DNA of 26,466 nucleotides from RGIG1666 sp045595745 (GTDB lineage Bacteria > Bacillota > Clostridia > UBA1381 > UBA9506), in NCBI GenBank assembly GCA_045595745.1, contig JAZOBB010000074.1:1-26466 (forward strand), in the 5' to 3' direction. Made by a program: the position numbers and the translations under genes. The notes beneath the pieces were generated by a model, which had not been told where the DNA came from, searched no databases, and worked only from the letters and a program-made list of their open reading frames with translations. Positions 1 through 7,383 of the stretch are shown here, piece by piece. How positions within the stretch are numbered: the first letter of the stretch is position 1; each line of letters begins with the position of its first letter.

Positions 1-53
1 CAGAGCAGCAGGCTGCCTAGGGAAATAAAATATTTTGAGAGGAGGTGCAGAGC

Positions 54-1577
54 ATGGCTGATATTATTCGTTGCGTTGGATATGCAAGATTCTCAAGCCA
101 CAATCAGCGAGAAGAATCAATCGAAGCCCAAGTTAGGGCTATCGAAAAATTTGCAGAGGATAGCGGCTATGCTCTGCTTAAAATATATGCTGACAGAGGA
201 ATCAGCGGCACTACTGATAATAGACTTGAGTTTCAGCAAATGATTGATGATGCTAAAAGGCATAAATTTGATATTGTATTGGTACACAAACTGGATCGTT
301 TTGCAAGAAATAGAACAGATAGTGCGATTTATCGTCAAGAGTTATTTAAGCATAATGTAAAATTGGTTTCGGTACTTGAAAATTTTGATGAAAGTCCGGA
401 ATCAATCATACTTCAAAGCGTTATTGAAGGCTACAATGAATATTATAGCAAAAATTTGCGCCGAGAGGTGATGAAAGGCTTAAAAGAGAATGCGTTGTCG
501 TGTCGTCATACTGGTGGAACACCGTGCTTGGGTTATGATATAGATAAGGAAACAATGAAGTATGTTATTAATGAGTTCGAAGCCGAGGCTGTAAAACTAA
601 TATTTAAACGGTATTTAGAGGGTGAGGGTTATACATCAATCATTGATGAGCTTAATCGTAAAGGCTATAAGACCAAGCGGGGCAGTCTGTTTGGTAAAAA
701 TTCGCTTTATGATATTCTCAGTAACGAAAAGTATACTGGTGTTTATGTTTATAATAAATCTGCTGCTAAGGATGCGAACGGCAAGTTTAACAGACATAAA
801 AGCAAATCAGATGATGAAATAATCAGAATTGATGAAGGCGTACCGCAAATTATTTCAAAAGAAGATTTTCAATTGGTAAAAAGAAAAATGTCCGAACGAA
901 GAAAAACGGCAGCTAAATATAAAGCAAAACAAGAATATTTGCTGTCGGGAAAAATTATATGCGGTGAATGCAATAGCAGTTATGCAGGAAATTCACGCAA
1001 GGCCGATAGCATACGTCCGTTATACATATCTTATCGTTGTACAAGGAAAAATGGCTCAATAAAGTGTAAAAATCCTGAAATAAGGAGAGACGTAATTGAA
1101 GATATTGTACTAAAAAAGTTAGCCAATACTGTTTTTAATGAGGACATGCTACCGCACATATTAAATCCGTATAATGATTTTGTTGCAAATAAGAATACAG
1201 AATTGACGATGAGTATAGAATCGACTAAATTAAAGCTAAAGGAGACTGAAAAAGGTATATCTAATGTCGTAGACGTTGTAGTTAAAACCGGCTCAACAGC
1301 ATTAGTTGATAAATTAAAAGAGTTGGAGGCAGATAAGGTAAGGTTAGAGGAGAAGTTGGAGGATGCGGAGAGAAAACGGTCAAGTTTGAAAATCAATAAA
1401 GAACAGCTTAAAATGGCATTTCGTAAAGCAAAACAAATGCTGAAAAATGGTTCTTTAAAAAATAAAAAAGCAATTATTAATGAGTACATCCATCAAATTG
1501 TGGTGTATAGAGACAAGGTAGTTATAGAATTTAATATTTCGGAATCATACATCTGGAAAAAAGATATTCCGAGATAA
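54..1577 (+). CDS. Large serine recombinase (site-specific integrase/resolvase family)
   Basis: Predicted 507-aa DNA recombinase that cuts and rejoins DNA through a serine-phosphate intermediate. The N-terminal resolvase-type catalytic domain (about 1-150) shows YARFSS at 10-15, with Arg12 and the likely nucleophile Ser14, then DRFARNR at 81-87 and YSKNLRREV near 131-139. A recombinase domain follows (about 155-290), then a zinc ribbon with Cys303, Cys306, Cys329 and Cys338, and a Lys/Glu-rich stretch near 385-455 that looks like a coiled coil. This is the normal layout and length for integrases of clostridial integrative elements. ATG at 54 is chosen because GGAGG at 41-45 is well spaced from it; a GTG at 45 overlaps that site. 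An upstream gene may end at 20 or 28, so it may be the last of several recombinase-operon genes. The family is certain; the element it moves is not visible. Confidence 0.93.
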   Translation: MADIIRCVGYARFSSHNQREESIEAQVRAIEKFAEDSGYALLKIYADRGISGTTDNRLEFQQMIDDAKRHKFDIVLVHKLDRFARNRTDSAIYRQELFKHNVKLVSVLENFDESPESIILQSVIEGYNEYYSKNLRREVMKGLKENALSCRHTGGTPCLGYDIDKETMKYVINEFEAEAVKLIFKRYLEGEGYTSIIDELNRKGYKTKRGSLFGKNSLYDILSNEKYTGVYVYNKSAAKDANGKFNRHKSKSDDEIIRIDEGVPQIISKEDFQLVKRKMSERRKTAAKYKAKQEYLLSGKIICGECNSSYAGNSRKADSIRPLYISYRCTRKNGSIKCKNPEIRRDVIEDIVLKKLANTVFNEDMLPHILNPYNDFVANKNTELTMSIESTKLKLKETEKGISNVVDVVVKTGSTALVDKLKELEADKVRLEEKLEDAERKRSSLKINKEQLKMAFRKAKQMLKNGSLKNKKAIINEYIHQIVVYRDKVVIEFNISESYIWKKDIPR

Positions 1578-1752
1578 ATATGTTGATATATGCAAGGAAA
1601 GAAAAACCGTTTGGTATCACAAAAAGGCACCTTAATTTCAGAGATTTTTTATACGTTCAAAAAATTATATAATTCTTGAAAACTGTCTGCTAATATGATA
1701 ATATTAATCATATAATCGACGAAGTGCATATTTTTACAAAGGAGACTTAATA
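1578..1752 (+). promoter_or_regulatory. Intergenic region with promoter candidate for the AbiH gene
   Basis: This 175-base AT-rich gap follows the recombinase. A TTGAAA box at 1676-1681 and a TAATAT box at 1699-1704 are 17 bp apart and could drive the next gene, whose ribosome-binding site AAAGGAG is at 1738-1744. A second AT-rich -10-like TATAAT lies at 1711-1716 without a clear -35. Because integrase genes often lie next to an element end, an attachment site could be here, but I see no convincing direct repeat. Confidence 0.45.
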
Positions 1753-3486
1753 ATGAAAATATTAGTGATTGGAAATGGTTTTGATTTAGATCACGGTCTG
1801 CCTACGAGTTATAAAGAATTCATAAATTTTTGTAATTGTGTAGTGTCTATTGGTGTGCAGCCAATAGATGATTTCGATTTGACTACCAAACAGCTAGAAT
1901 ATATAAATTTTCTTGAGAAAAATCATGATTTGTGTAACAGATTTAAAAAATTGCTATATAAAAACGGTCTTCTTAATTGTTTTACTGCGCAGAATGAAAA
2001 ATATAATTGGGTTGATTTAGAAAGAGAAATATTCAGAATTATCAATGAAGTAAAAAATGTTGAGCAAGAATTAAAAGTCTCAAACGTAAATGAAATTGAA
2101 TTATTAAATAATCACAGAATAGTAGAGGTTTTAGAACAGTTAAATATTTCTATAATGAGATTTGGAAGAATTGGCATTGAAGGGCTTGAGGCATTGCGTG
2201 TTTCTTTAGAAAATTGGCTGAATAATTTTTCAAAAGCGTTGGAATTATATGTTTTTTATTTTATTAATAAAACGGAGATATATGGTGTTTCGCCCGATGT
2301 TTTAGATTTTGATGCGGATAAAATTATTACTTTTAATTACTCCAATACATACGAACGTATATATGGTGGTGTGCATTGGCATGAAGATATCCATTATATA
2401 CATGGCGTAGCTTCACGCATATCAAATGATGAACATTCGAATATTATTTTAGGAATAACTTCTGAAAATGCGTACAAGGATTCGAACTATGCAGAATTTG
2501 AAAAGTATTATCAGAGAATTACAAAAAAGACGGGCAATAAATATAAAAAATGGTTAGAGACGAAGGAAAAGGAAGTAGAAATCGCATTTTTTGGACATTC
2601 TTTAGACCCGTCAGACAGTGATATAATACAAGATTTGATTTATTGCGATAAATCGAAAATTACAATATACTATTATAATACAAAGGCATATAGAGACATT
2701 GTTTCAAATCTTATAGAGGTAATAGGCAGGGATGATTTAATCGAGTTCGTTTCAGGACATAACCCTAAGATAGAGTTTGTAAAACAGAAGGAACACCAAA
2801 ATGATAATACCGGTGGAATTGAGATAACGAGAGATATTAGAACAATGTATCAACTTTACAATAAGAGCAATGTTGAAATTAATAAGCTAATCAACAAGAT
2901 AAAGCAAAAAGTTGAACTTAAAGACCTGAATTATTTTCATTCTCAAAGAAAAGCCATAAGTCTTTTTGATGCATTGGTTTCAAATCAATTATCGCTTTAT
3001 TCAGTTGATGAATATTTAAGTGCATGTGATGGCCTTGCTTATGAGAAAAACGGCGACTCTTTGGTAGTCTATAAAGATGAGGAATGGTCAGATTATACTC
3101 ATGAGGGAGAAATGCCATGTGCATTTGAGACATCTCTTTTGATTGATGCATTTAATAAAAGCAATCTGAAAAAAATTGCAAAAGAAAAAAGAACAAATCC
3201 GTTTTTATATATTGCAGAATTAGAATCCTGCGATGTAATAAAAAATGAATTAATTAAAGCATGCGCTCAAAAAGAATATTCCGAACGATATTGGAAACAA
3301 ATAGATGAACTAATAGAGTGTTTTGGGAATGGCGAATTGTTTAAAAAGGCAATAGACAGTATTGATGTTGATAAATTGGATATGATAACGAGAATTAGAT
3401 TTTTGCATTTAAAAGATCTATATGATGTGAACAGATGGAATTTGTATCAATTAGAACGATATAATGATGAAGGGCCTTTTGAATAA
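1753..3486 (+). CDS. AbiH-family abortive-infection (phage defence) protein with a long C-terminal extension
   Basis: 577-aa protein whose first ~340 residues carry the AbiH-family pattern. GNGFDLDHGLPTSY is at 7-20, NWVDLEREI at 85-93, ITFNYSNTYERIY at 192-204, HYIHG at 214-218 and FFGHSLDPSDSDII at 279-292. AbiH was first described as a lactococcal plasmid system that blocks phage growth; its biochemical activity is not established to my knowledge. Lactococcal AbiH is much shorter (roughly 350 aa). Here about 220 further residues (355-577) form a mostly helical, Lys/Glu/Leu-rich region that I do not recognise. The gene has its own ribosome-binding site, has no partner gene, and sits between a serine recombinase and a tRNA, a usual place for mobile defence cargo. 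Its DNA is visibly more AT-rich than the metabolic genes to the right. Confidence 0.85.
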   Translation: MKILVIGNGFDLDHGLPTSYKEFINFCNCVVSIGVQPIDDFDLTTKQLEYINFLEKNHDLCNRFKKLLYKNGLLNCFTAQNEKYNWVDLEREIFRIINEVKNVEQELKVSNVNEIELLNNHRIVEVLEQLNISIMRFGRIGIEGLEALRVSLENWLNNFSKALELYVFYFINKTEIYGVSPDVLDFDADKIITFNYSNTYERIYGGVHWHEDIHYIHGVASRISNDEHSNIILGITSENAYKDSNYAEFEKYYQRITKKTGNKYKKWLETKEKEVEIAFFGHSLDPSDSDIIQDLIYCDKSKITIYYYNTKAYRDIVSNLIEVIGRDDLIEFVSGHNPKIEFVKQKEHQNDNTGGIEITRDIRTMYQLYNKSNVEINKLINKIKQKVELKDLNYFHSQRKAISLFDALVSNQLSLYSVDEYLSACDGLAYEKNGDSLVVYKDEEWSDYTHEGEMPCAFETSLLIDAFNKSNLKKIAKEKRTNPFLYIAELESCDVIKNELIKACAQKEYSERYWKQIDELIECFGNGELFKKAIDSIDVDKLDMITRIRFLHLKDLYDVNRWNLYQLERYNDEGPFE

Positions 3487-3511
3487 AAGTATTGCCGATA
3501 CACATAAAAAC

Positions 3512-3538
3512 AAAGCACCGTACACTGTACGGTGCTTT
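3512..3538. terminator. Bidirectional hairpin terminator between abiH-like gene and tRNA-Ser
   Basis: A perfect 12-bp inverted repeat (AAAGCACCGTAC, loop ACT, GTACGGTGCTTT). On the minus strand it is followed by G and then TTTTT, a proper U-tract, so it fits best as the tRNA-Ser terminator. On the plus strand the tail (TTTAAT) is weaker, but it could still end the AbiH transcript, which stops 26 bp before it. Confidence 0.8.
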
Positions 3539-3561
3539 AATCATATGTAATTGTGCATATA

Positions 3562-3655
<94 letters not shown>

Positions 3656-3684
3656 GTATATTAAGTTATGTGTCACAAGTCGTT

Positions 3685-3713
3685 ATTATAGCACAGTTTT
3701 AAAATGTTTGCAA
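3685..3713 (-). promoter_or_regulatory. Promoter of tRNA-Ser
   Basis: Minus-strand -35 TTGCAA (3713-3708) and -10 TATAAT (3690-3685), separated by 17 bp. The -10 lies about 30 bp upstream of the mature tRNA 5' end. Both boxes are near consensus for the housekeeping sigma factor. Confidence 0.85.
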
Positions 3714-3813
3714 GACCTAAATTATATTTTTTTAAAACAATTTAAAATCCACTTTTATTTTTTGCCTTTTTAAACAAACTAATAGTCTAATCATAAAAAA
3801 GGAGAAAAATAAA

Positions 3814-4509
3814 ATGGAACAGGTTGCGTGTCTGCTTATTCACGGGGTCGCAGGCGGAAAGTATCAAATGGAGCGGCTTAAAAAGCATTTAAATAAAAAA
3901 GGAATTATGGCTGAATCAATAACAATTAAGGGTCACGAGCAGGGCAAAAAAGCCCTTTCAGATTCGAAATATTATGAATGGCTTGCCGGTTCTAATCAAA
4001 AATATAACGAGCTTTTAAAAAAGTATAATAAAGTAATAATTATAGGATTTTCGATGGGTGGATTAATAGCTTTAAATCTAGCCAAAAGACATAACGCGGC
4101 GGCAGTTGTATTAGTAAACTGTCCCGTTTTTTGCGTTAATGTGCCCGCAATCATAAAGGGTGTTATGCACGATTTAAAAGAGCACGATTTTAAAAATATA
4201 AGACGATATATGTATATTGATAATATTCCGCCCAAAACACTAAGGGAGTTTAAAAAGCTTTTAGACCACACAAAGCTATTGCTTTCGGGGATTAACACTC
4301 CTGCGTTTATTCTGCAGTGCGCTGATGATGATGTAGTTATACCAAAAAGTGCAGAATATTTATATTCAAATATTAAAAGCCCTAAAAAAACCGTTCGTTA
4401 TTACGACAACGGTGGGCATCATATTTTAGCGGAGCTTGATAATTCAAAAATGTATGATGATATTGCTGACTTTGCATTGGAAATTGCAGAAGAAATTAAC
4501 GTGTTATAA
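3814..4509 (+). CDS. Alpha/beta hydrolase, Est30-like carboxylesterase / monoacylglycerol lipase family
   Basis: 231-aa cytoplasmic hydrolase with the alpha/beta fold. LLIHGVAGG at 7-15 forms the usual HG oxyanion-loop motif, and GFSMGG at 78-83 is the nucleophile elbow with Ser80. Asp172 (in QCADDDVV) and His202 (in GGHH) complete the predicted catalytic triad. Length and order match small bacterial carboxylesterases such as Geobacillus Est30. The substrate cannot be read from the sequence. AAAGGAG lies just before ATG 3814. The gene stands alone between the tRNA and the ABC operon, which has its own promoter. The 155 bases upstream hold only the tRNA promoter on the other strand and weak -10/-35 candidates for this gene. 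Confidence 0.85.
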   Translation: MEQVACLLIHGVAGGKYQMERLKKHLNKKGIMAESITIKGHEQGKKALSDSKYYEWLAGSNQKYNELLKKYNKVIIIGFSMGGLIALNLAKRHNAAAVVLVNCPVFCVNVPAIIKGVMHDLKEHDFKNIRRYMYIDNIPPKTLREFKKLLDHTKLLLSGINTPAFILQCADDDVVIPKSAEYLYSNIKSPKKTVRYYDNGGHHILAELDNSKMYDDIADFALEIAEEINVL

Positions 4510-4550
4510 GGAAGAATAAGTACGTTTTGTAATTAAATTGTAAATAATAC

Positions 4551-4579
4551 TTGATTAATCCGTTTTTTTAATGTATAAT
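4551..4579 (+). promoter_or_regulatory. Promoter of the amino-acid ABC transporter operon
   Basis: TTGATT at 4551-4556 and TATAAT at 4574-4579 are separated by exactly 17 bp, with TG directly before the -10. A strong AGGAGG ribosome-binding site at 4601-4606 precedes the ATG at 4615. Confidence 0.88.
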
Positions 4580-4614
4580 AATTAAGACAAATATATTTTT
4601 AGGAGGACTTTATA

Positions 4615-5355
4615 ATGAAAAAGATTATTGCACTCGCACTTGCCGTTATGATGGCGGTTTGTGTATTCACAGGCTGTTCAACAGGAAGCGACAAGCTTAC
4701 AATGGCTACAAATGCCGAATTCCCGCCGTTTGAGTACTTAGAAAACGGTGAAATCGTTGGTGCTGATGTAGACATTGCAAAGGCTATTGCTGAAAAACTC
4801 GGCAAAGAGCTCGAAATTACAAACATTGACTTCGATGCTGCTTTAACAGGTGCTGCAACGGGTAAATACAATATGGCAGTTGCAGGGATCACAGCAAACG
4901 ATGACAGAAAGAAGAATATGAACTTCTCAGTTGATTACTACACAGCTTCTCAGGCTATCATCGTTATGGCTGACAGCGAAATCGCAGGTGTTGCTGACTT
5001 AGAGGGCAAAACAATTGCTTGTCAGGAAGGCACAACAGGCGAACAGTACTTACTCGATAACGCATACACAGTTCAGTCATTTAAAACAGGTGCTGAAGCA
5101 GTTACTGCTTTAACCTCTGGCAAAGTAGAGGCTGTTGTTATTGACGATGCTGTTGCAAGAGCGCTTTCTGCTGAACAGAACGGCGAAACAAAAGTTTTAG
5201 ACGAAGCTTTGACACAGGAAGCATATGCTATTGCTTTAAAGAAGGGTGATGACAAGCTTACTGCTGAAATCGATAAAGCTCTTGGCGAACTTAAAGCAGA
5301 CGGCACATTGGCTAAAATATTCGAAAAATACGAATTGCCGTACGATGCTGAATAA
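4615..5355 (+). CDS. Polar amino-acid ABC transporter, substrate-binding lipoprotein
   Basis: 246-aa extracytoplasmic receptor that captures a small polar amino acid and passes it to the permease. A lipoprotein signal peptide (MKKIIALALA...) ends in the lipobox FTGC, so Cys21 should be lipidated and anchor the protein to the outer face of the membrane. The mature part is a family-3 solute-binding fold: ATNAEFPPFEY near 31-41, GADVDIAKAIAEKLG near 49-63 and AVAGITANDDRKK near 93-105 are typical. Homologues bind glutamine, arginine, cystine or related amino acids; the exact ligand is not clear. It is first in a three-gene operon, with a hairpin after it that should raise its expression relative to the membrane genes. 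Confidence 0.93.
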   Translation: MKKIIALALAVMMAVCVFTGCSTGSDKLTMATNAEFPPFEYLENGEIVGADVDIAKAIAEKLGKELEITNIDFDAALTGAATGKYNMAVAGITANDDRKKNMNFSVDYYTASQAIIVMADSEIAGVADLEGKTIACQEGTTGEQYLLDNAYTVQSFKTGAEAVTALTSGKVEAVVIDDAVARALSAEQNGETKVLDEALTQEAYAIALKKGDDKLTAEIDKALGELKADGTLAKIFEKYELPYDAE

Positions 5356-5374
5356 TTAGACTTTTGTTAATTAA

Positions 5375-5403
5375 GGGGCTGTAAAAATTACAGCCCCGTT
5401 TTT
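5375..5403 (+). terminator. Internal (partial) terminator after the binding-protein gene
   Basis: 10-bp perfect stem GGGGCTGTAA / TTACAGCCCC with loop AAA, followed by GTTTTT. It lies between the binding protein and the permease, where partial termination or mRNA protection would give more binding protein than membrane components. I see no separate strong promoter before the permease. Confidence 0.8.
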
Positions 5404-5455
5404 GCAGTAAAAGGAAAAAATAATTCAGATTTTTCCGAATGAGAGGTTGTGTAAT

Positions 5456-6160
5456 ATGGAATGGTTTAATAACTGGATTAATAAATTGCACGAAACCTTT
5501 ATCGTTGGCGACAGATATATGACACTTATCGAGGGTTTTGAAAAAACACTTATTATAACCTTCGGAGCTTTGGTTATCGGTGTTATTATTGGTACAATTG
5601 TTGCTATGATAAAAGTTTTTGCGCACAACAATCCAAAATCAAGAGTTTTAAAAATTCTTGATGTAATAATGAATATATATCTTACGGTTATCCGCGGAAC
5701 ACCGGTTGTAGTACAGCTTTTAATATCATTTTTCATTATATTCATATCAGCAAAAGACGGAACCTGGGTCGCAATGCTTACCTTCGGTATAAATTCGGGT
5801 GCTTATGTTGCCGAGACTATACGTTCGGGCATTATGGCAATAGACCCGGGTCAGATGGAAGCAGGAAGGTCTTTAGGTTTTTCAAACATACAGACTATGT
5901 GGCTTATAATTTTACCACAGGCATTTAAAAACATTCTTCCCGCAATCGGAAACGAAATGATTGCTCTTTTAAAAGAAACATCTGTTGCAGGTTATGTTGC
6001 TGTGGTTGACCTTACAAAAGCTGGTAATCAGATTAAAAATACTACATATGACCAGATTAACCCGATTTTGCTTGTTGCGTTGGTTTATCTTGTTATGGTA
6101 ATGCTGTTTACTTGGCTTATTGGCTTGCTCGAAAGGAGGTTGCGCAAAAGTGAACGCTGA
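5456..6160 (+). CDS. Polar amino-acid ABC transporter, permease subunit
   Basis: 234-aa integral membrane protein of the HisM/GlnP type. Hydrophobic stretches suggest about five transmembrane segments. The EAA loop that docks with the ATPase is clear around AGRSLGFSNIQTMWLIILPQ (near 140-159), and the N-terminal part has the family motif RGTPVVVQLL. ATG 5456 is preferred because GAGAGG at 5441-5446 is correctly spaced; a TTG at 5447 is less likely. The 3' end overlaps the ATPase start by 11 bases, implying translational coupling. The subunit probably acts as a homodimer because no second permease gene is present. Confidence 0.92.
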   Translation: MEWFNNWINKLHETFIVGDRYMTLIEGFEKTLIITFGALVIGVIIGTIVAMIKVFAHNNPKSRVLKILDVIMNIYLTVIRGTPVVVQLLISFFIIFISAKDGTWVAMLTFGINSGAYVAETIRSGIMAIDPGQMEAGRSLGFSNIQTMWLIILPQAFKNILPAIGNEMIALLKETSVAGYVAVVDLTKAGNQIKNTTYDQINPILLVALVYLVMVMLFTWLIGLLERRLRKSER

Positions 6161-6893
6161 TTGCATTATAAAAACAAATGATTTATGTAAGTTTTATAAG
6201 GGCGGAGCAATTAAAGCTCTTAATGGTGTAAGTGCCGAAATTAAAAAGGGCGAGGTTGTAGTTGTTATCGGTCCTTCCGGCTCGGGCAAATCTACTTTTT
6301 TGCGTTCTCTTAATCTTTTGGAATCACCAACCTCGGGCTCAATAATGTTTGACGGTAACGAAATTACAGATCCAAAAGTGAATATAAATATCCATCGTCA
6401 GAAAATGGGGATGGTATTTCAGCATTTTAATTTGTTTCCACATATGACCATACTTAAAAATATGACAGTTGCACCGATGAAACTTCTTAAAATGTCAAAA
6501 GAAGATGCCGAGGCTAAAGCTATGAAGCTTTTAGAACGTGTAGGACTGGCTGACAGAGCAAATACATATCCTTCTCAGCTTTCGGGCGGGCAAAAGCAAC
6601 GTGTTGCAATTGTTCGTGCTCTTTGTATGAATCCTGAGGTTATGCTTTTTGATGAGCCTACCTCTGCCTTAGACCCCGAAATGGTCGGCGAGGTTTTAGC
6701 TGTTATGAAACAGCTGGCAGAAGAGGGTATGACAATGGTTGTTGTTACGCACGAAATGGGTTTTGCAAAAGAGGTTGCTGACCGTGTTATTTTTATGGAC
6801 GAGGGTGTAATAGTTGAAAGCGGAACTCCTGAGCAAATTTTTGAAAATCCGCAAAATGACAGAACAAAATTGTTTTTAAGTAAAGTATTATAA
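6150..6893 (+). CDS. Polar amino-acid ABC transporter, ATP-binding subunit
   Basis: 247-aa cytoplasmic ATPase of the GlnQ/HisP family that powers import. Visible motifs are Walker A GPSGSGKST at 41-49, Q-loop Gln91 (VFQHFNLFPH), signature LSGGQKQR at 144-151, Walker B VMLFDEP with the D-loop SALD just after, and switch His201. The start is taken as GTG 6150, ten bases after AAGGAGG at 6133-6139. An upstream TTG at 6120 would add residues encoded by the ribosome-binding site itself and is unlikely. Last gene of the importer operon, followed by a strong terminator. Confidence 0.95.
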   Translation: MNADCIIKTNDLCKFYKGGAIKALNGVSAEIKKGEVVVVIGPSGSGKSTFLRSLNLLESPTSGSIMFDGNEITDPKVNINIHRQKMGMVFQHFNLFPHMTILKNMTVAPMKLLKMSKEDAEAKAMKLLERVGLADRANTYPSQLSGGQKQRVAIVRALCMNPEVMLFDEPTSALDPEMVGEVLAVMKQLAEEGMTMVVVTHEMGFAKEVADRVIFMDEGVIVESGTPEQIFENPQNDRTKLFLSKVL

Positions 6894-6898
6894 AACAG

Positions 6899-6935
6899 GA
6901 CTGCTATGCCAATTTTTTGCATAGCAGTCTTTTTT
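6899..6935 (+). terminator. Terminator of the ABC transporter operon
   Basis: 11-bp perfect stem GACTGCTATGC / GCATAGCAGTC with a 9-base loop, followed by six T residues. It is six bases after the ATPase stop codon and separates this operon from the next one. Confidence 0.92.
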
Positions 6936-6978
6936 AATAAAAAAATATAAAAATTTATATTATTTTGTATATTAGGGG

Positions 6979-7007
6979 TTGAAATTTGTCAGAGATTGTT
7001 ATATAAT
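6979..7007 (+). promoter_or_regulatory. Promoter of the fumarate-reduction operon
   Basis: TTGAAA at 6979-6984 and a perfect TATAAT at 7002-7007 with a 17-bp spacer, about 45 bp before the first start codon. No other comparably good promoter or any U-tract terminator was seen before 19777, so it probably drives all 13 genes that follow. Confidence 0.85.
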
Positions 7008-7013
7008 TAACAA
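6996..7013. promoter_or_regulatory. Rex-type redox operator overlapping the -10 box
   Basis: TTGTTATATAATTAACAA is an inverted repeat (TTGTTA / TAACAA) that matches the clostridial Rex consensus TTGTTAANNNNTTAACAA at all but one defined position. The flanking A and T extend the symmetry to ATTGTTA/TAACAAT. The site fully covers the -10 element, so bound protein should block RNA polymerase. Rex is known to leave DNA when NADH/NAD+ rises and to control NADH-consuming fermentation genes, which fits this operon. The rex gene itself is not in the window. Confidence 0.8.
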
Positions 7014-7057
7014 TGTCTATGATTTTTCATATATAAAGCCGAAAGGAGCTGTTGCAA

Positions 7058-7297
7058 ATGAAGGTTTCAGTATGTGTGGGAAGCTCCTGTCATCTTAAGG
7101 GTTCGCGACAGGTGCTGGATGATTTAAAAACTTTGTCAGAGCAAAGCGATTTAAACGGCAAAATTGATTTGTGTGCCGCGTTTTGTATGGGCAGATGTAA
7201 AGACGGAGTTTCTGTTTCGGTAGAAGATGAAGTTTTTTCGGTAACTCCCGAAACGGTGAACGAGTTTTTTGAAAAGGAAATAAAAGCAAAGCTATAA
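7058..7297 (+). CDS. Small NuoE-like (thioredoxin-fold) [2Fe-2S] ferredoxin
   Basis: 79-aa protein with the thioredoxin-like [2Fe-2S] ferredoxin pattern: CVGSSC (Cys6, Cys11), then CAAFCMGRC (Cys39, Cys43, Cys47). The C-x4-C...C-x3-C spacing matches the cluster ligands of NuoE/HydC-type subunits, but only the cluster domain is present, without the helical N-terminal half of NuoE. ATG 7058 follows AAGGAG at 7043-7048; a TTG at 7052 is less likely. As first gene of the redox operon it could pass electrons to or from the Flx/Hdr complex. This partner role is inferred from position only. Confidence 0.8.
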   Translation: MKVSVCVGSSCHLKGSRQVLDDLKTLSEQSDLNGKIDLCAAFCMGRCKDGVSVSVEDEVFSVTPETVNEFFEKEIKAKL

Positions 7298-7318
7298 AAG
7301 GCTTTGTTTGTAGTTTAA

Positions 7319-7340
7319 GTCTTATCGGCCCGGGTAAGAC
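7319..7340 (+). other. Hairpin in the leader between the ferredoxin and dehydrogenase genes
   Basis: GTCTTATC / GGTAAGAC (8 pairs, one G-T) around loop GGCCCG. No T-run follows, so it is not a standard terminator. It may be an mRNA processing or stability element in the 86-base gap. A weaker CAAAGC/GCTTTG stem at 7287-7306 lies just before it. Confidence 0.35.
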
Positions 7341-7383
7341 GATAAAAACAATTAATTTGCGGGCAGAAAGGTATGGATTTTTA

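Noticed and set aside
1..44. Separate annotated gene upstream of the recombinase
   Set aside because: Two frames end early (stops at 18-20 and 26-28), so an upstream gene may finish here, but too little sequence is present to support any call.
1031..1489. 152-residue open frame on the minus strand inside the recombinase gene
   Set aside because: It is entirely antisense to the coiled-coil/zinc-ribbon part of a clear recombinase, has no ribosome-binding site and looks like no known protein.
3512..3538. Attachment site or element end at the inverted repeat beside tRNA-Ser
   Set aside because: The symmetry with a minus-strand T-tract right after the tRNA 3' end fits a terminator. Serine-recombinase sites are not expected to be perfect 12-bp palindromes, and no second copy is seen in the window.
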